Shown here: positions 37,301 to 49,429 of the stretch, in pieces | Layout: each line of letters starts with the position of its first letter | Numbering within the stretch: the stretch's first letter is position 1 | Source: Artocarpus heterophyllus | Lineage: Eukaryota; Streptophyta; Magnoliopsida; Rosales; Moraceae | Direction: 5' to 3' | Length of the DNA: 64,000 nt | Assembly (NCBI GenBank): GCA_025403435.1 | Contig: CM046332.1 | Coordinates: forward strand, 8,363,903-8,427,902 | Made by a program: the position numbers and the translations under genes | Notes under the pieces: model-generated | The model's input: the letters and a program-made list of their open reading frames with translations, nothing else | Told to the model about the DNA's origin: nothing | Database searches by the model: none

Positions 37301-40300
37301 AGGTACTGGGAACCCACGTATGAGGACTCACTCAATTTGATTGCTCGAGTTCCATTTGTAGCTGCTTATGTTTACCGGAGGTTTGTCTCATTCATCATAA
37401 CTCAGTAATAGTATGCATTTATATGTATGTAGCCTTGTTGATCTGCTTAGTGGTGTTTTTTTTTGTTTCTTTTACACATTGCTGAATATTGGAGTATCAA
37501 AGATTTTTCGAGGTGTTCATGCATGTGGATTTCTTTGTTCTTCTTTTTAATATGGTCTACTCTTAGTTTGAATGTTAGTTGTCACATTCACATTGCTGAA
37601 TGTTGGAGTATGAAGCTTTTTCGTGGTGTTTGTGTATGTAGATTTTTTCTTCTTCTCTTTAACGTTGTCTAGTTTAGTTTGGGACTTTTGGTATTAATTG
37701 TCATATTGATTTTACATTCTGACTTACTTTTACATGGCGTCCTCAATCGCTCTCTCTCTCACCCTCCCTTCCACTTCCCCGTGGTTCTGTTAACAGTGAT
37801 AGAGTTTAATCCATCAGATTCTTTTCAAAATGTCTGTCACCATATTGGGACTAATGTCAACGTAATTTTTTCTAGGATCTACAAGGATGGCAAGACTATT
37901 CCACCAGACGACTCTTTGGATTATGGTGGAAATTTTTCCCACATGTTGGGTTTTGATGATCCTAAAATGCTAGAGCTTATGAGGCTTTATGTAACTATCC
38001 ACAGGTTGGTATTGACAACTCTCTTGAGAGTAAAGACCATAATATGATATTTTGAATTTTGTTACATCTCTTTTAGAACTCATCATATATACTTGCTGAC
38101 TTTGGAATTCTCACCCTTAACATTTATGAGTGATGTGACAAATAAAAAATCACACAACATTAGTGCTGACATTTATAGATAAATGTGTTGCAGTGATCAT
38201 GAAGGTGGGAATGTTAGTGCTCACACTGGCCACCTGGTAAGTTATCCTCTTGCTCTTAGCATAGTGTACTGACGAAGTTTTCTTGTCCTTTGTATCAATT
38301 GTGTTTGCGTGCTGTAGTAGTTTAGATCTGAAAAGTTGAATATTTCGCTTGATATTTCAACGGTTTTCATGCTGATTTAGTCTTCTTTGATGATGTTTGG
38401 CTAAATGCAGGTTGCTAGTGCACTTTCGGATCCTTATCTTTCATTTGCAGCTGCATTAAATGGTTTGGCTGGACCACTCCATGGTTTGGCTAATCAGGTA
38501 TTGCATCTTCCCTCTGCATGTTCAATCCATCTTTTATGTCCATTAAGATCTTTTTGGGTACATAGGTTCAAATATCAAACCTAAAATGCTGTAGCAATTC
38601 AAGTTTTGTGAGAGAAAACGCTATAACAAAGTTGGTATTAACAAAAACTTTTTGGTTTTGAACCAATTTTCTCAAACAAGATCGAAGGATGGCTGGGGGG
38701 TTTGGTCCTGTCTTTGCTATGCTTGTGTGCTGACTCCATCTCTGCACTACTTTCTTCCTCTTCTTCTTCTTCTTCTTCTTCTTCTTCTTCTTCTACTCCT
38801 CCTCAGGAAGTTCTACTTTGGATCAAATCAGTTGTCGATGAATGTGGAGAGAACATAACCAAAGAACAGTTAAAAGATTATGTATGGAAAACATTGAATG
38901 GTGGGAAGGTAATGTTACCCTTTTCATGTTACATTACATGTTGGCTGAAATGTTTGATTTTTTTTTTTTTTTAAATTATTACAGTATTTGAGTGGTGACA
39001 TGTTAAGAACACACTGATGTAGTCAACTTTGAGATTGAGAAAATTCCTTGTTGCATTAGTAAAGAAACATTAAAGAGGGAAAATCCATTGATTGTACTCT
39101 CTGCTTGTGGACAAGGACTATGTTTTCCTCTCGGTAAAAAGTCCTAAATATTCTACTAATTCCTGGGCTTAAGACCTGTCAAAACATGTTAACTGGTTTC
39201 AGTTACCAAGTAGCTTGGTGCTTTGATCAGTTGTTTTTTCTCTCTTTTTTATTTTATATATTTTTTTGTAAGGATGCTTTCTTTTTTGCTCACTTATACT
39301 CCCAATCAAAGGTTCTCAAATTATATTATGGACTCTTTTATGTTGGTCTAGCTTGTGTTCTAATTCCCCAAATCAAATTGAACTACGAACATTTCATTGA
39401 ATCTACAATGGTTGTGATTACCCTTGTTACTTGATCAACATTGTTCTAATAATAGTCCACTTCTATGTCCTCTTTTCTCCCCCATCTAAATGCAGGTTGT
39501 TCCTGGATTTGGACACGGTGTTTTGCGAAAAACCGATCCAAGATACACATGTCAGAGGGAGTTTGCGTTAAAGCACTTACCTGATGATCCCCTGTTCCAA
39601 CTGGTTATTCCTCATGCTCTCTCATGGAACATTGACATGACTGCGAAATATTTTGTTTTGTTTTGTTTTGCCCTTGTTTTTTTTTTTTGAGGGACTGCAA
39701 AATATTTTTTTGTTAATTCCCTAATGAGCTTAATAGTAACTCTGTTAACAGGTTTCCAAACTTTATGAAGTTGTGCCTCCCATCCTAACAGAAATAGGCA
39801 AGGTAACGAGCTGATCTGACCTTATAGTTAACGAGAAAAAAAAAAGAGCTGGGTAAATCAAGAAAGAAATAGCTGTTCATCTCTGCAACTTCTTTAAGTT
39901 TGTCGCGCGGAATATTGTTAGCTTTTAAAGCCATGTGCACAGATTATGATTTTTGTGCCATCTCTGAATTCTTATTCCAAGTCGATGATATGATGCTGAT
40001 TGTGCTTGGGAAATTGCTACTTTTGTAGGTCAAGAACCCCTGGCCCAATGTTGATGCTCATAGTGGTGTTCTGTTGAACTATTTTGGATTAACTGAAGCA
40101 AGGTATGGTGTTTCCTTCTCGTCTGAACTTTTGTTGTTGGTGACGGTTTGTAAAATAGCAATTCGTGAACATATTCTTCAAAAATCAAAATTGTTCAGGT
40201 ACTTTACTGTTCTTTTCGGCGTATCAAGGAGTATTGGAATTTGCTCTCAGGTTCGTATAACTCTTTCTAGTTTATATCCTTAACACTTAAAATTATTTAT

Positions 40301-40481
40301 CTGTACGTACATGTGAGTTGTATTTTGTATTTTGCAAGAATTATGGTAACTTGTTTACCTTTTTTTTTTTTTTTCTCTTCAGTTAATATGGGACCGAGCC
40401 CTTGGTCTGCCACTAGAGAGGCCGAAGAGTGTTACTATGGAGTGGCTGGAGAATTACTGCAAGAAAGCAGCTTCATCTTGA
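33275..40481 (+). CDS. CSY4: Citrate synthase, mitochondrial (19 coding exons, 473 residues)
   Basis: Condenses acetyl-CoA and oxaloacetate to citrate, the entry step of the TCA cycle in the mitochondrial matrix. Exons: 33275-33325, 33473-33535, 34054-34095, 34557-34622, 34790-34855, 34997-35110, 35418-35481, 35838-35920, 37168-37217, 37303-37380, 37876-38004, 38194-38236, 38411-38497, 38807-38908, 39496-39603, 39752-39802, 40029-40102, 40199-40250, 40383-40481. All introns are GT-AG; phases join without a stop and sum to 1422 bp. The N-terminus [17 protein letters not shown] looks like a mitochondrial presequence, not a peroxisomal one. Catalytic residues by family knowledge are present: His in GPLHGLANQ (exon 13), His in GFGHGVLR (exon 15), Asp in PNVDAHSG (exon 17). 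Length and sequence match Arabidopsis CSY4, hence the symbol. The largest intron, 35921-37167, contains a (TG)n run. Confidence 0.97.
34351..34378. repeat. (TTA)n microsatellite in citrate synthase intron 3
   Basis: About nine uninterrupted trinucleotides, between exons 3 and 4. Confidence 0.9.
38761..38793 (+). repeat. (TTC)11 microsatellite forming the polypyrimidine tract before exon 14
   Basis: Eleven perfect TTC units end 13 bases before the first base of exon 14 (38807), followed only by TACTCCTCCTCAG. The microsatellite is therefore the polypyrimidine tract of this 3' splice site. Confidence 0.93.
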
Positions 40482-42800
40482 GAATCATTGAGGCGTTCGG
40501 TATCTCCTTTGTTTAATAATAATCAATTCGGTGGCATGGCTTTGGTAGAGGTTCATATTGAAGCTGTGTAAAATTAGATGTTTTTTCTGGCATAGGAAAA
40601 TTAAGTGTTTCATAACTTCAGTCCTTTTGATATTTTTATTATTATTATTTTTTTTGGTGGCTTTAAATTGGTAATGCAGCGAGTTAAACTGCGCTCTTGC
40701 GGCTAAAGTTGGATTAACTAATAAGGCCATCTTTTCATGGGACTTTTGTGTGTATATTTGTAAGGTATCGATGGAGCCATTTTGTTGAACGAGGCTAAAA
40801 AAATAAAAAAAAGTTCATAGAAATTAGGTTCATGTTGAGCGCCATTCAAAGTTATGTTTTGCCGTAGGACTTGAGAAGTATATTTTATTCCAAAAAAAAA
40901 AAAAGTACAGCATATTTCGAAGAGAACCGTAGTAAAAAATAGAGTTACACCTGGTAATGAATGTTCAAAGGCTATCAAAAGTTTTAGCATGTACCTTGGA
41001 CGGCATCGTATTTCATGTCTTTCAATTTTGAATTTACGCTCTAATCTTATATATATATATATATATGTATATCTGTGTGTGTGTGTATTTATTGGCCAAC
41101 GGTTTGTTTGTTTGCTTGTTTGTTTGTTTTTTTTGAGGGAGCTAATGGTTTGTTTTGACCACTAAAAAGACCTAAAACCTTTTGAACAAAAAAAAAAAAA
41201 AATGCAAAAAAGGTTTCATTTTTTTATACCTAGAATCAACTTTTGACAGCAAAAAAATATAAGATTTTAAGTTTACCATGTGAAGGTAGAAATGAAAGTG
41301 GTCTAAAATATAACCTCAACTTAGGAAAATGGAGGAATTTAATTGCCTAATTTTGGTGTGTGAAATGATGTCCAACTAAATCTCCTTATGACACATCATT
41401 TAAAAAGTTTAAAATAGTGTTTAATTGATTTTTACATCTTTTTCATTGTACCATGGATTGTTAGAAATTGATTAGATACTATTTTAGGTACAAAAAAGTA
41501 AATAGAGAATTTGAGTCTGAAAAGGAAAAAAAAAGTTACATTTCAACCCCCTTTAGGCAAAACTTATGTAAAGAATTATATTTTTATTTTATCAGTAGGT
41601 ATTGGCAGTTTGATTTAATGACTATAACGAGACCCTTTAAAGGCTCTCATCTATTGATTTGTAATGGTTGAATTAATCCAATGATTTAAAAAATTCAACT
41701 CCACCTTATAATAATGGGCTCTTCCTTAGACAATCAAAATTAAAATTAAAGTTAATAAAACCTAATAATTAAAAAAAACAAAATAAAAGGAAAAATAAAA
41801 AAAAACTCGGCAGCCATAGTCATGGCCCTTGGAGGCATCTTCATTGACAACGGTGGCCAAAGGTAGGGGAGCGACAAACCTTTGTGAACCAGGCAATGTA
41901 GTGACCAATTGACCCAGGACAAGGCAATGGAGCGATGAACCTTTGCGACCCAATGACGAGTGTGAACTGGACGAAATTGCAAAATAGGGGAATTGCAACC
42001 ACCATCAAGACTGCCCCAAATCACCGCCTGGGTAGGATAGCAACCTCTATCATGGGTGGAGAAGCATCAGATTGATGGCTGATAGATGCGCAATGGGTCT
42101 TGACGTTCGCACGACCTCCCTTTGTCCCGACTCACGAAATCTTGGCTGCCAAGAGCTAGCCAGATTCTACTAGACCGTCATAATCTATGGTCGTTGAGGG
42201 CAATTCTCACCCATCGAGACTTGATAAATAAAACCACCGACAACCCATTTCCTATGTTTTATTTTAGATTAGACTTTTTTTTTCCAATTTTGGGTTTTTT
42301 TTAAAGGCGTGTTTGAACGTATTGAACTATTGGTGAGCTCATTTGTTTTTCACCGATGGATTTAAATTTTAATGGATCAAAAATGTCTCGTTAATGCCAA
42401 CCCTTTTCTCATTGTAGTATCAATTTTAACGTTTATACTCACAGAATATATTATTGAAAGCCATTTCAACAGTTAGTAAAACTGTTCACACTGACAGGGA
42501 GCCCCCTCCTCTTAAGGGCAAAATTGCCAAGTTGGGTTCAGTTGTTTCACTGTCTTGGGAGAAAATTCCTGCTCGCTCAGGTCTCGAGTTAGTACACTCG
42601 AAAAATCCGAAATTCCCAATCAACGACTAAAACCACCCACTGACATTGTAGCCTCTCCCCATGTGAGTCTTCCATCCACTACTTACTCTATTTTCCTTTT
42701 CTTTTCTTCTCCTTTGTGGGTTCTTCTCCAAACACTTTTTCATATGTTTTGTGAGAACAACAATACTAATATCTCTGGTGGTCAAAATCTTCCCAAAATA
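40482..42800. other. Citrate synthase 3' UTR and intergenic DNA
   Basis: The 3' UTR begins at 40482; AATAAT at 40515 and AATAAA near 40802 are possible polyadenylation signals. Beyond about 41000 the sequence is AT-rich, with a (TA)n run near 41050. 41800-42230 is noticeably more GC-rich but has no recognisable coding content; it may be a transposon fragment. Confidence 0.5.
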
Positions 42801-44607
42801 ATGGCTTCTCTTTTTCTCTTCGTCTCTGCCGTCCGATCCCCACCATCACCCTCCCAAGCGATTCCTGGGTTTCGTCGTCCCAATGGAAACGTTGCTAAAC
42901 TCACCGGCCCAGCCCTCTCTCCAACTTCTCTCGGTTTCAGGTAACTCGGAAGAAATTGTCTCAATTTTTTTTTTGTTCTTTTTTTTTTTCAGATTTTCAT
43001 GCCCATTAGCCATTTTTTGTGTTCTAAGTAGTCTAATTAAGTATTTATGAACTGGGTTTCACTTAAGTTCACTTAACAATGCTAGGTTTCTGATAAGAAC
43101 TCGTGAAAGGAGGAAAAGGGTGTGATTGTGTAGGGCGTTTTTGGTGCTTATACTTCTTTTTATGGTAATGGGTATATTTGAAGGAGAAAAAAAAAATAAT
43201 GTCCCGTCCCTTCCAATTGCGTTTACAGGACATTTTGAACCAGCTGAACTGACACTACTGTAGTTATAGCCAAGAGGAACTCGAGGGTTCTTTTTTCCAA
43301 ATTGGTTTCTTCTGTGGTATCGTTATGCAATTGTGGATTGTTGCTGGTAAAAGTTCTTAATAGGTATATATTATATACAATTAGTAACTTCACAATAATT
43401 GACAAACTTCAAGAAGATATAAGTTGCTAAGTGCTGTTCTAATGTTGCGTTTAGAGTTGTCAAAAGTGCCTTGCATGTAAATTCGATGCAAGTAGTGTAT
43501 TTGGTAAAAATGTATAAAAGTGCTTCAAACGGATACTAATGCACTTTTGCAAGTTAGATTTTTTAGATTTTGACTCTCTAGTTGCACTTCCCTTTTACTA
43601 AAAGAAAAATTTGTGCTTTTCAATAATATGAAAGTGAGCCTAGATATTTGGGTGCTTGAATAAAATACCAACCATCTTAAAGCCTCGAGATAAAATTGGT
43701 ATGCAGCAGTGCCAAGGGCAATGTAAAACTCCTCATGTAGGAGAAGATTTTCTTGACTTATGGTAGGCCACACTTGTGATAATGAACGCCATTCTTAGAT
43801 TAGATGATGGCATAGATGTTGTTGAAGATGTAAAATTCTCACTGGCACAACATTGTTGCACAGAGGAATTTAGTTTGTAAACAAAGTTAAAAATGATCTT
43901 AAGTTCTGAAGTTCGAGTTTTGTTTTAGCTCTTGCTTTTGCTTTGGATTTTTTTTTCCCATTTTTAAGGAATTTTTTTTTTCTCGTTTTTATGCCATGTA
44001 ATTTGAGGTTTAACAGTATCATACCCTATATCATGGAGTGTTAAACATTTATACCTTCTGAACAGAAATCTATGCTCAATCCCTACCTCTTCTTGGTGAG
44101 CAGTAGATTTTGACGTGTGAAATCCTAAAAATACCCCTTGCGACTAAAGGGGAATCTAGTCTATCCATTTAATGAAACAAAATTATGGATTTATTTCCTT
44201 TTTTTTAGGGGAAAAAAAGTTGAAGGAAGGAAAAACTTTTTATTTTTACACCCTGCATTTTGAGGTTATAAAAAAAATCATACGCTGAATTTTAGGCTAT
44301 TACAAATTTTTACCTTCAGTTTGACTAATTAACTCCTTAACTCTTAGGTTCTGTTCCCTTATTTTCCTAAGAAAATCTAACGTCCATGAACGAAAAAACA
44401 TGATATGCCTCCCTGCCCAGTTACACCCGAGGACCCATCTCCCAACATTGTCAACCTCAAGACCTCTCTCCAAACCTTTGAAGAAAACCGATCTCCATTT
44501 GCCTTATGAGTTTATGAAATCCTATGCCCCAATTCGAAGAAGACCTACAAGATTTCTGACACTTGCAAACAAGGCAACAAAAATGGCAAAGGCAACGGCA
44601 ATGATGA

Positions 44608-44638
<31 letters not shown>

Positions 44639-44947
44639 GGGTTGAGGAAGGATCCCAACAAGAGAGAAGAGAATGGTGAGAAAAGTGGTGGATTGGGATC
44701 TGAGGGCAGTGATGGTTCTAGGAAGGAAAACGGACAGTCGATATTCAATAGCATAAGGTGGGACGAGCTGTAGTTGAACCCGGATCCTGGTAACATCCTG
44801 GCTGTTGGATTGACAGGCTTGTTGACGTGGGCAAGTGTTCAGGTGTTGTGGCAGCTCTTGTTTATCTCATTGGCCATACTTGTTGCTGCCGTTAAGTACT
44901 CTTTAATTGCTACTATTCTTATTTTTATTCTCATTACTCTTCTCTGA
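42801..44947 (+). pseudogene. Broken gene for a plastid-targeted membrane protein
   Basis: A first exon is readable at 42801-42940. It starts MASLFLFVSAVRSPP, is rich in Ser/Pro like a chloroplast transit peptide, and ends at a good donor, CAG/GTAACT. A second exon starts around 44495. It reads into an Asn-rich run encoded by (AAC)10, then a Gly/Ser/Lys-rich linker, RWDEL, an in-frame TAG at 44771-44773, and a strongly hydrophobic tail (LNPDPGNILAVGLTGLLTW onward) to TGA at 44945. The tail would form one or two membrane segments. Before the Asn run the plausible frame is off by one base near 44570. A stop plus a frameshift suggest a pseudogene. The exact family was not named with certainty, and no clear acceptor was found for exon 2. 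Confidence 0.55.
44609..44638. repeat. (AAC)10 microsatellite in the pseudogene
   Basis: Ten perfect AAC units; in the original frame they encode an asparagine run. Confidence 0.9.
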
Positions 44948-45059
44948 ACAAGGATGGTTAACTCAGTGCAAAGAAGTAGGATCAGGTTAGTTCAGAAAAT
45001 ATAAATTGGAAACAAGCGTAAAGAATTCAAGATCAATGCATCCCATCTCGTAGCAGGTG

Positions 45060-45630
45060 ATTTGTTAAGGCTTTGGCGTTTGTTTGGTTAGAAGTATTAT
45101 GTGTTGAGCTGCATGAGGAGGAAACAAGTGATCATTTATTCCTTGGCTGTTATGTGGAAAGAAAATTATGGTATGAATTGTTGAATGAAGCACGGTTCTT
45201 TTGGGTTTTTCCTGCTCACTGTCAGTCTTCGATGTTGGAGAAAATTGTGGGCTTCGGTTCTAATAGCATGGTTGGGCTTTGTGGAGGAGTATGGTGATTT
45301 TATTACTTTGGGTGATTTGGATGGAAAGGGGTGACAGGATTTTTGAAGACAAGGAAATGGAGTTTGTGCATTCAATTTGAGAAGACGAAGTATTCTGCTT
45401 CTTTATGGACTCGAACGGATGGACTTTTCAGGATTTTCCTTTTTCTTTGATCGTTTGAAATTTGATTGATTTTACATAGGGGCTAATTGCTGTATTTCTA
45501 GGCTTTTTGAATGGCTATCTTTATTTCTTTGTTATATTTCTCTGCTATTTCTTATTTCTCAGGACTCTTTGTCCTCTTTCCTTTGTGCTTGATATAATTA
45601 TCAATGAAAGGAAGCTTTCTTGTACAAAAA
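45060..45630 (+). mobile_element. LINE (non-LTR retrotransposon) 3' fragment
   Basis: The frame from about 45100 reads a degraded reverse-transcriptase zinc-binding domain (EEETSDHLFLGC, then KLWYELL), as found at the end of plant LINE ORF2. A frameshifted WVIWMERGDRIFED tail near 45310-45350 is also typical. The segment then runs through a T-rich 3' region to about 45630. The upstream endonuclease and reverse transcriptase are absent, as in 5'-truncated LINE copies. Confidence 0.6.
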
Positions 45631-45639
45631 GTTATAATG

Positions 45640-47340
45640 CTTTCAGCTCGTTTATTAATTCCTAAGGGTAAGATTTAAAAGGCAATTGCTCGGTCCAAAA
45701 CTATCATTAATTCAGAAAAAGCTAGGAATTGAGTATAAATTTCCAACCTGAAGGTATAAATGTGCACTAATCCACAATATAGGATATGCTCTTGTGGTAA
45801 TCTCAAAATGCAGTGCAGGGTAAACAAAAAAGACCTCATATCTATTGATTTGAGGTTGGGTTATACTTGGTTCAAAAGTCTTTTTGAGTTTGTTACATAC
45901 TTAATTCATAAGTCTTTTCCCAGTCAATTAATAAATGATCGTAAATATGTGCATTAGATGAGAGATCATTAGGAAACACTAATGAATTCGAGTTACTGGG
46001 TGACAGGAATTTTCATGACAGAATAGTGTCCTCATAAATGAAAGATTGTACTGTTATAAATTTTTCTTTACGAACTCATATTTTCTTATTGGTTTCTATC
46101 TTAGGCTTTGGCTAGATGTTGGATCATTTTAGATGTCTATACCTTGTGCTGTTTCTTTCTTGTTTTCTGTTTTTTTTGAGTTCTTCATGCTTGCCTTTTG
46201 CTTGAAAAAAATAGTATTAGAGATATGTTCCAATGACGTTCGAGGTGGAGAACTTTAATTGGAAAACTGGTTTCATGAATGGAAACCAATAGTGCATGCT
46301 CTTCTAGGACTGGGTATAGATGGGGTTAAGCTTTGAAGCGTAGAGTTGCTTTGCCAAAGTCATTGACAGACTGGTGAGTAGGAAGATGAGATTATGGAGA
46401 AAGAAAATGGTAATACCATTTTGTGCTTAGGAGATGAGAACCCCCCCCTCCCCCGCCCCCCTCCCTTTTTTTTTCTCTCGAGGGAGATTATGGAGGAGGC
46501 AACAGTTGATGGATTATGGTTGAAGTTTCTTACCGATAAGTTGCATTTGAAGAAGCAATTTCTACAACCTTTAAATGCAAGAAGGTCAACCCATCAAAGA
46601 GCACTAGTATATTTTTAACAAGATTGTATTTGGTCTGAAGAATATGAATGTTAAGTTGATGAAGAGGATCAAGCTATCATCTTTACCAAATTTTATGGAC
46701 ATGCAACTTGTCTATTGAGAATGTTATGGTAGCGTTGAGAAGGGAGGATTTGAAGGGAATAGTATTGGCTGTTATATAGAGAGTCTCGAAAGGAGGTTCA
46801 ATGGTTATGGAAAGAACAATACCAAGTCTTGGGCAAAGGATTAATCTGGAAAAGAAAAATTTTCATACTGTGGAAAGAGAGAACTTTATTAGAGATTGTC
46901 AAAAGATTAGAAAGCAGTTGAATCAAATTCTTTTGTACTCTTTCCCTTCAGGAAATTATAGATATCTTATCCAAATTCAGATTCTCAACTTTTGGCATCT
47001 GATTTGAGGGTCCTCTGTCTTTCATCTGTTTCCTTGAGGTAAACAGCTTTTTAAATTTTGAATGGGAATGGGAATTTCATGTTTTGAGATTAAGGCTGAA
47101 CTAAGTTTTGCATCTTTTGGAGGTCATAAATAGTCCTAGTAAATCCACATCGTTGCTGCAACGTAGGAATTCTCTTCTTGCAACTATTATCTGAATTTGA
47201 TTTAATTGTTTTATACTTTTTTGGTGATCTTTTACTTGTATTTATGGGCTTTGCTTGTAGTTGTTGTTTGTTGATAAATGCCAGAATACCAAATTTTACT
47301 GTCATTATTTTACTTCACTAGTAGAGCATTTGCTATGCAG
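45640..47340. other. Intergenic DNA without recognised genes
   Basis: Only short open frames. A homopolymer-like run of C then T lies at 46441-46477. The frames between 46220 and 47000 are interrupted by stops and matched no family; some could belong to an older LINE. Confidence 0.4.
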
Positions 47341-47344
47341 CACT

Positions 47345-48126
47345 GGCATGCGGCGAAAATAATGAGAAGAGAAGGAAAGAAATTAGAAAACGTCTCAGAA
47401 CTGAGAGAGAGAAGAGTGAGAAGATGAGAGAAAAACTGAGGAAACGAATGTTAAATTTTTTTTTTTTTTTTTAACGTAACGACCATAATGAAAATTCATT
47501 ATCCTCCATTAAGTCAGAATTTTTTTTTTTGACTCATTGATAGCAAATGGCGTGGAGGAAGGAGAGAAAAGAGGGAAGTTAAACAATCACTCATCACTTA
47601 CCATGTTTTGCCCTCTTAAAATAGGAAACCATTTAATATCATACAAATCAATGCGAAGTCAGCCTTTTAATTTCCTTAACTGACAAAATTATTCTATTAT
47701 TATGCCAATTAATCTCAATAAATCACCCATTTAACATAATTATCTCAGCCATAAATTTGGAGAGATTTTTGCTAACTGCTCGTCAGTTATGTTCGGCCTG
47801 CCGATGGTTTTTCTTCGGCCTGCCAATCTTGGGCAGACTTTTCGGCCTGTCGAACTTGAAAGTCTGGCCTGCCGAACTGTCCTTAAATGCCATACATTAA
47901 AACATTCATACATCATTGTATCATAATTAAACATACATTAAAATTCACATGAACACTTGAGCACAACGATTCCATGCGGTCGTCACCTGTCATAAAACTT
48001 GACATAAAAGTTAGTAACATAAAAAAAATCATATATCATAACATATAACATAAATTATTAATAAAATTTCTTAACGTCGTTACTAACTTAATGTGATTCA
48101 TTATAAAAAAATAGGTGGGTGTTACA
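47345..48126 (-). repeat. Partial LTR of Gypsy element F (reverse)
   Basis: Minus-strand sequence starting TGTAACACCC at 48126 and matching the first 760 or so bases of the D/E LTR family, including a motif array. It breaks off near 47345-47355 in unrelated DNA, so it is truncated. Confidence 0.75.
47793..47875. repeat. Dyad-motif array in LTR of F
   Basis: Four cores start at 47793, 47815, 47842 and 47864 (steps 22, 27, 22): TCGGCCTGCCGA and close variants. Confidence 0.85.
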
Positions 48127-49081
48127 ATTCTTCCCACCTTATAAAAGTTTCATCATCGAAACTTAAAATAAATGCGGATACATAAATCTCATGTCATCTT
48201 CTCGTTCCCATGTAGCTTCTTCAACTTGATGATTTCGCCATAACACCTTGACCAAAGGAATTTCTTTATTCCTCAAGGTTTTGGTTTTCCGATCTAGTAT
48301 CTTCTTTGACTTTTTTTCATAACTTAAGTCTTCTCGTATCTCGATCACTTGTGGCTCAATCACATGCGTAGGGTCCGAGACATACTTCTTGAGCATGGAA
48401 ACATGAAATACATCGTGCATTGTGGACATTTCTGAAGGCAACTTTAGCTAATAAGCTACTTTGCCTATTCACTTCATGATTTCAAACGGACCAATAAATC
48501 TTGGGCTTAACTTGCTTTTCTTTCCAAACCTCATAACTCCTTTCATTGGTGCAACTTTTAAAAACACATATTTGCCCACGGCGAACTCTAAGGGTCTTCT
48601 TTTCTTCTCAACATAACTCTTCTGACAGCTTTGAGCGGTCTCTATTCTTTTTCTTATCAACTTTATCATCTCAGAAGTTTCATTCACAAAATCAGTTCTT
48701 TTAGCATTGACACTTTCCATCAACTTCTTTTCACCAGCTTCGCACCAACATATAGGCGACTTGCATTTCTGTCCATACAGCGCTTCATATGGTGCCATCC
48801 TAATTGTCGCCTAAAAGCTGTTGTTGTAAGCAAACTCTGCTAACGACAACATTTTACACCAGCTAGTCTTAAAATCGAGAGAACAAGCTCGTAGCATATC
48901 CTCTAAAATCAAGTTCGTCTTCTCCGTTTGGCCGTCTGTCTGTGGATGAAAAGCTGTACTAAAATGTAGCCTGGTTCCCATTGTAGTGTGTACACTCTTC
49001 CAAAACTTAGATGTGAACCTGCCATCATGATCTGAGATGATTGACTTGGGAATTCAATGAAGTCGTACAATCTTCTTAACA
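48127..49081 (-). pseudogene. Gypsy element F, integrase C-terminal part and chromodomain-like end
   Basis: On the minus strand this matches D from about 56085 to 57024. It shows integrase core residues SDHDGRF and FHPQTDGQTE (49070-48920), then KMLSLAEFAYNN, the SH3-like region (VGKYVFLKVAPMKG) and the C-terminal HDVFHVSMLKKYV. The purine tract complement TTCTTCCCACCTT lies at 48128-48140. It has a stop near 48808 and a frame break near 48460. The rest of pol is missing because the segment abuts the forward LTR of D at 49081. Confidence 0.85.
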
Positions 49082-49325
49082 AGTAACCCACTATTTATGT
49101 AATGGATCATGAAAGTTAGTAACAATGTTAAGGAAATTTTGTTAATAATTTATGTGATATGCTATGATTTATGATTATAATGTTACTAACTTTTATTGCA
49201 AGTTCTATGACAGGTGACGACCGCATGGAATTGATGTGTTCAAGTGTTCATGTTCATTTTAATGTATGTTTAATTATAATGTAATGATGATTTGAATGTC
49301 TTAATGTATGGCATTTAAAGACAGT

Positions 49326-49429
49326 TCGACAGGCCAAAAAGGCTACCAAAGATCGACAGGCCGATGAGAACCATCGGTAGGCCGAACTAGGTGGAACCAG
49401 CAGGCCGAAGAGGAAAATCGACAGGCCAA
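49326..49429. repeat. Dyad-motif array 1 in D 5' LTR
   Basis: Cores start at 49326, 49353, 49374, 49397 and 49418 (steps 27, 21, 23, 21), mostly in the decayed form TCGACAGGCCGA. Confidence 0.85.

Noticed and set aside
41752..42024. Minus-strand open frames of 78-90 codons in a GC-richer patch
   Set aside because: No recognisable protein, overlapping frames, no splice structure.
46441..46477. C-run and T-run as a possible structured or G-quadruplex element
   Set aside because: The run is a homopolymer-like low-complexity tract without spaced G-runs; nothing else supports a function.
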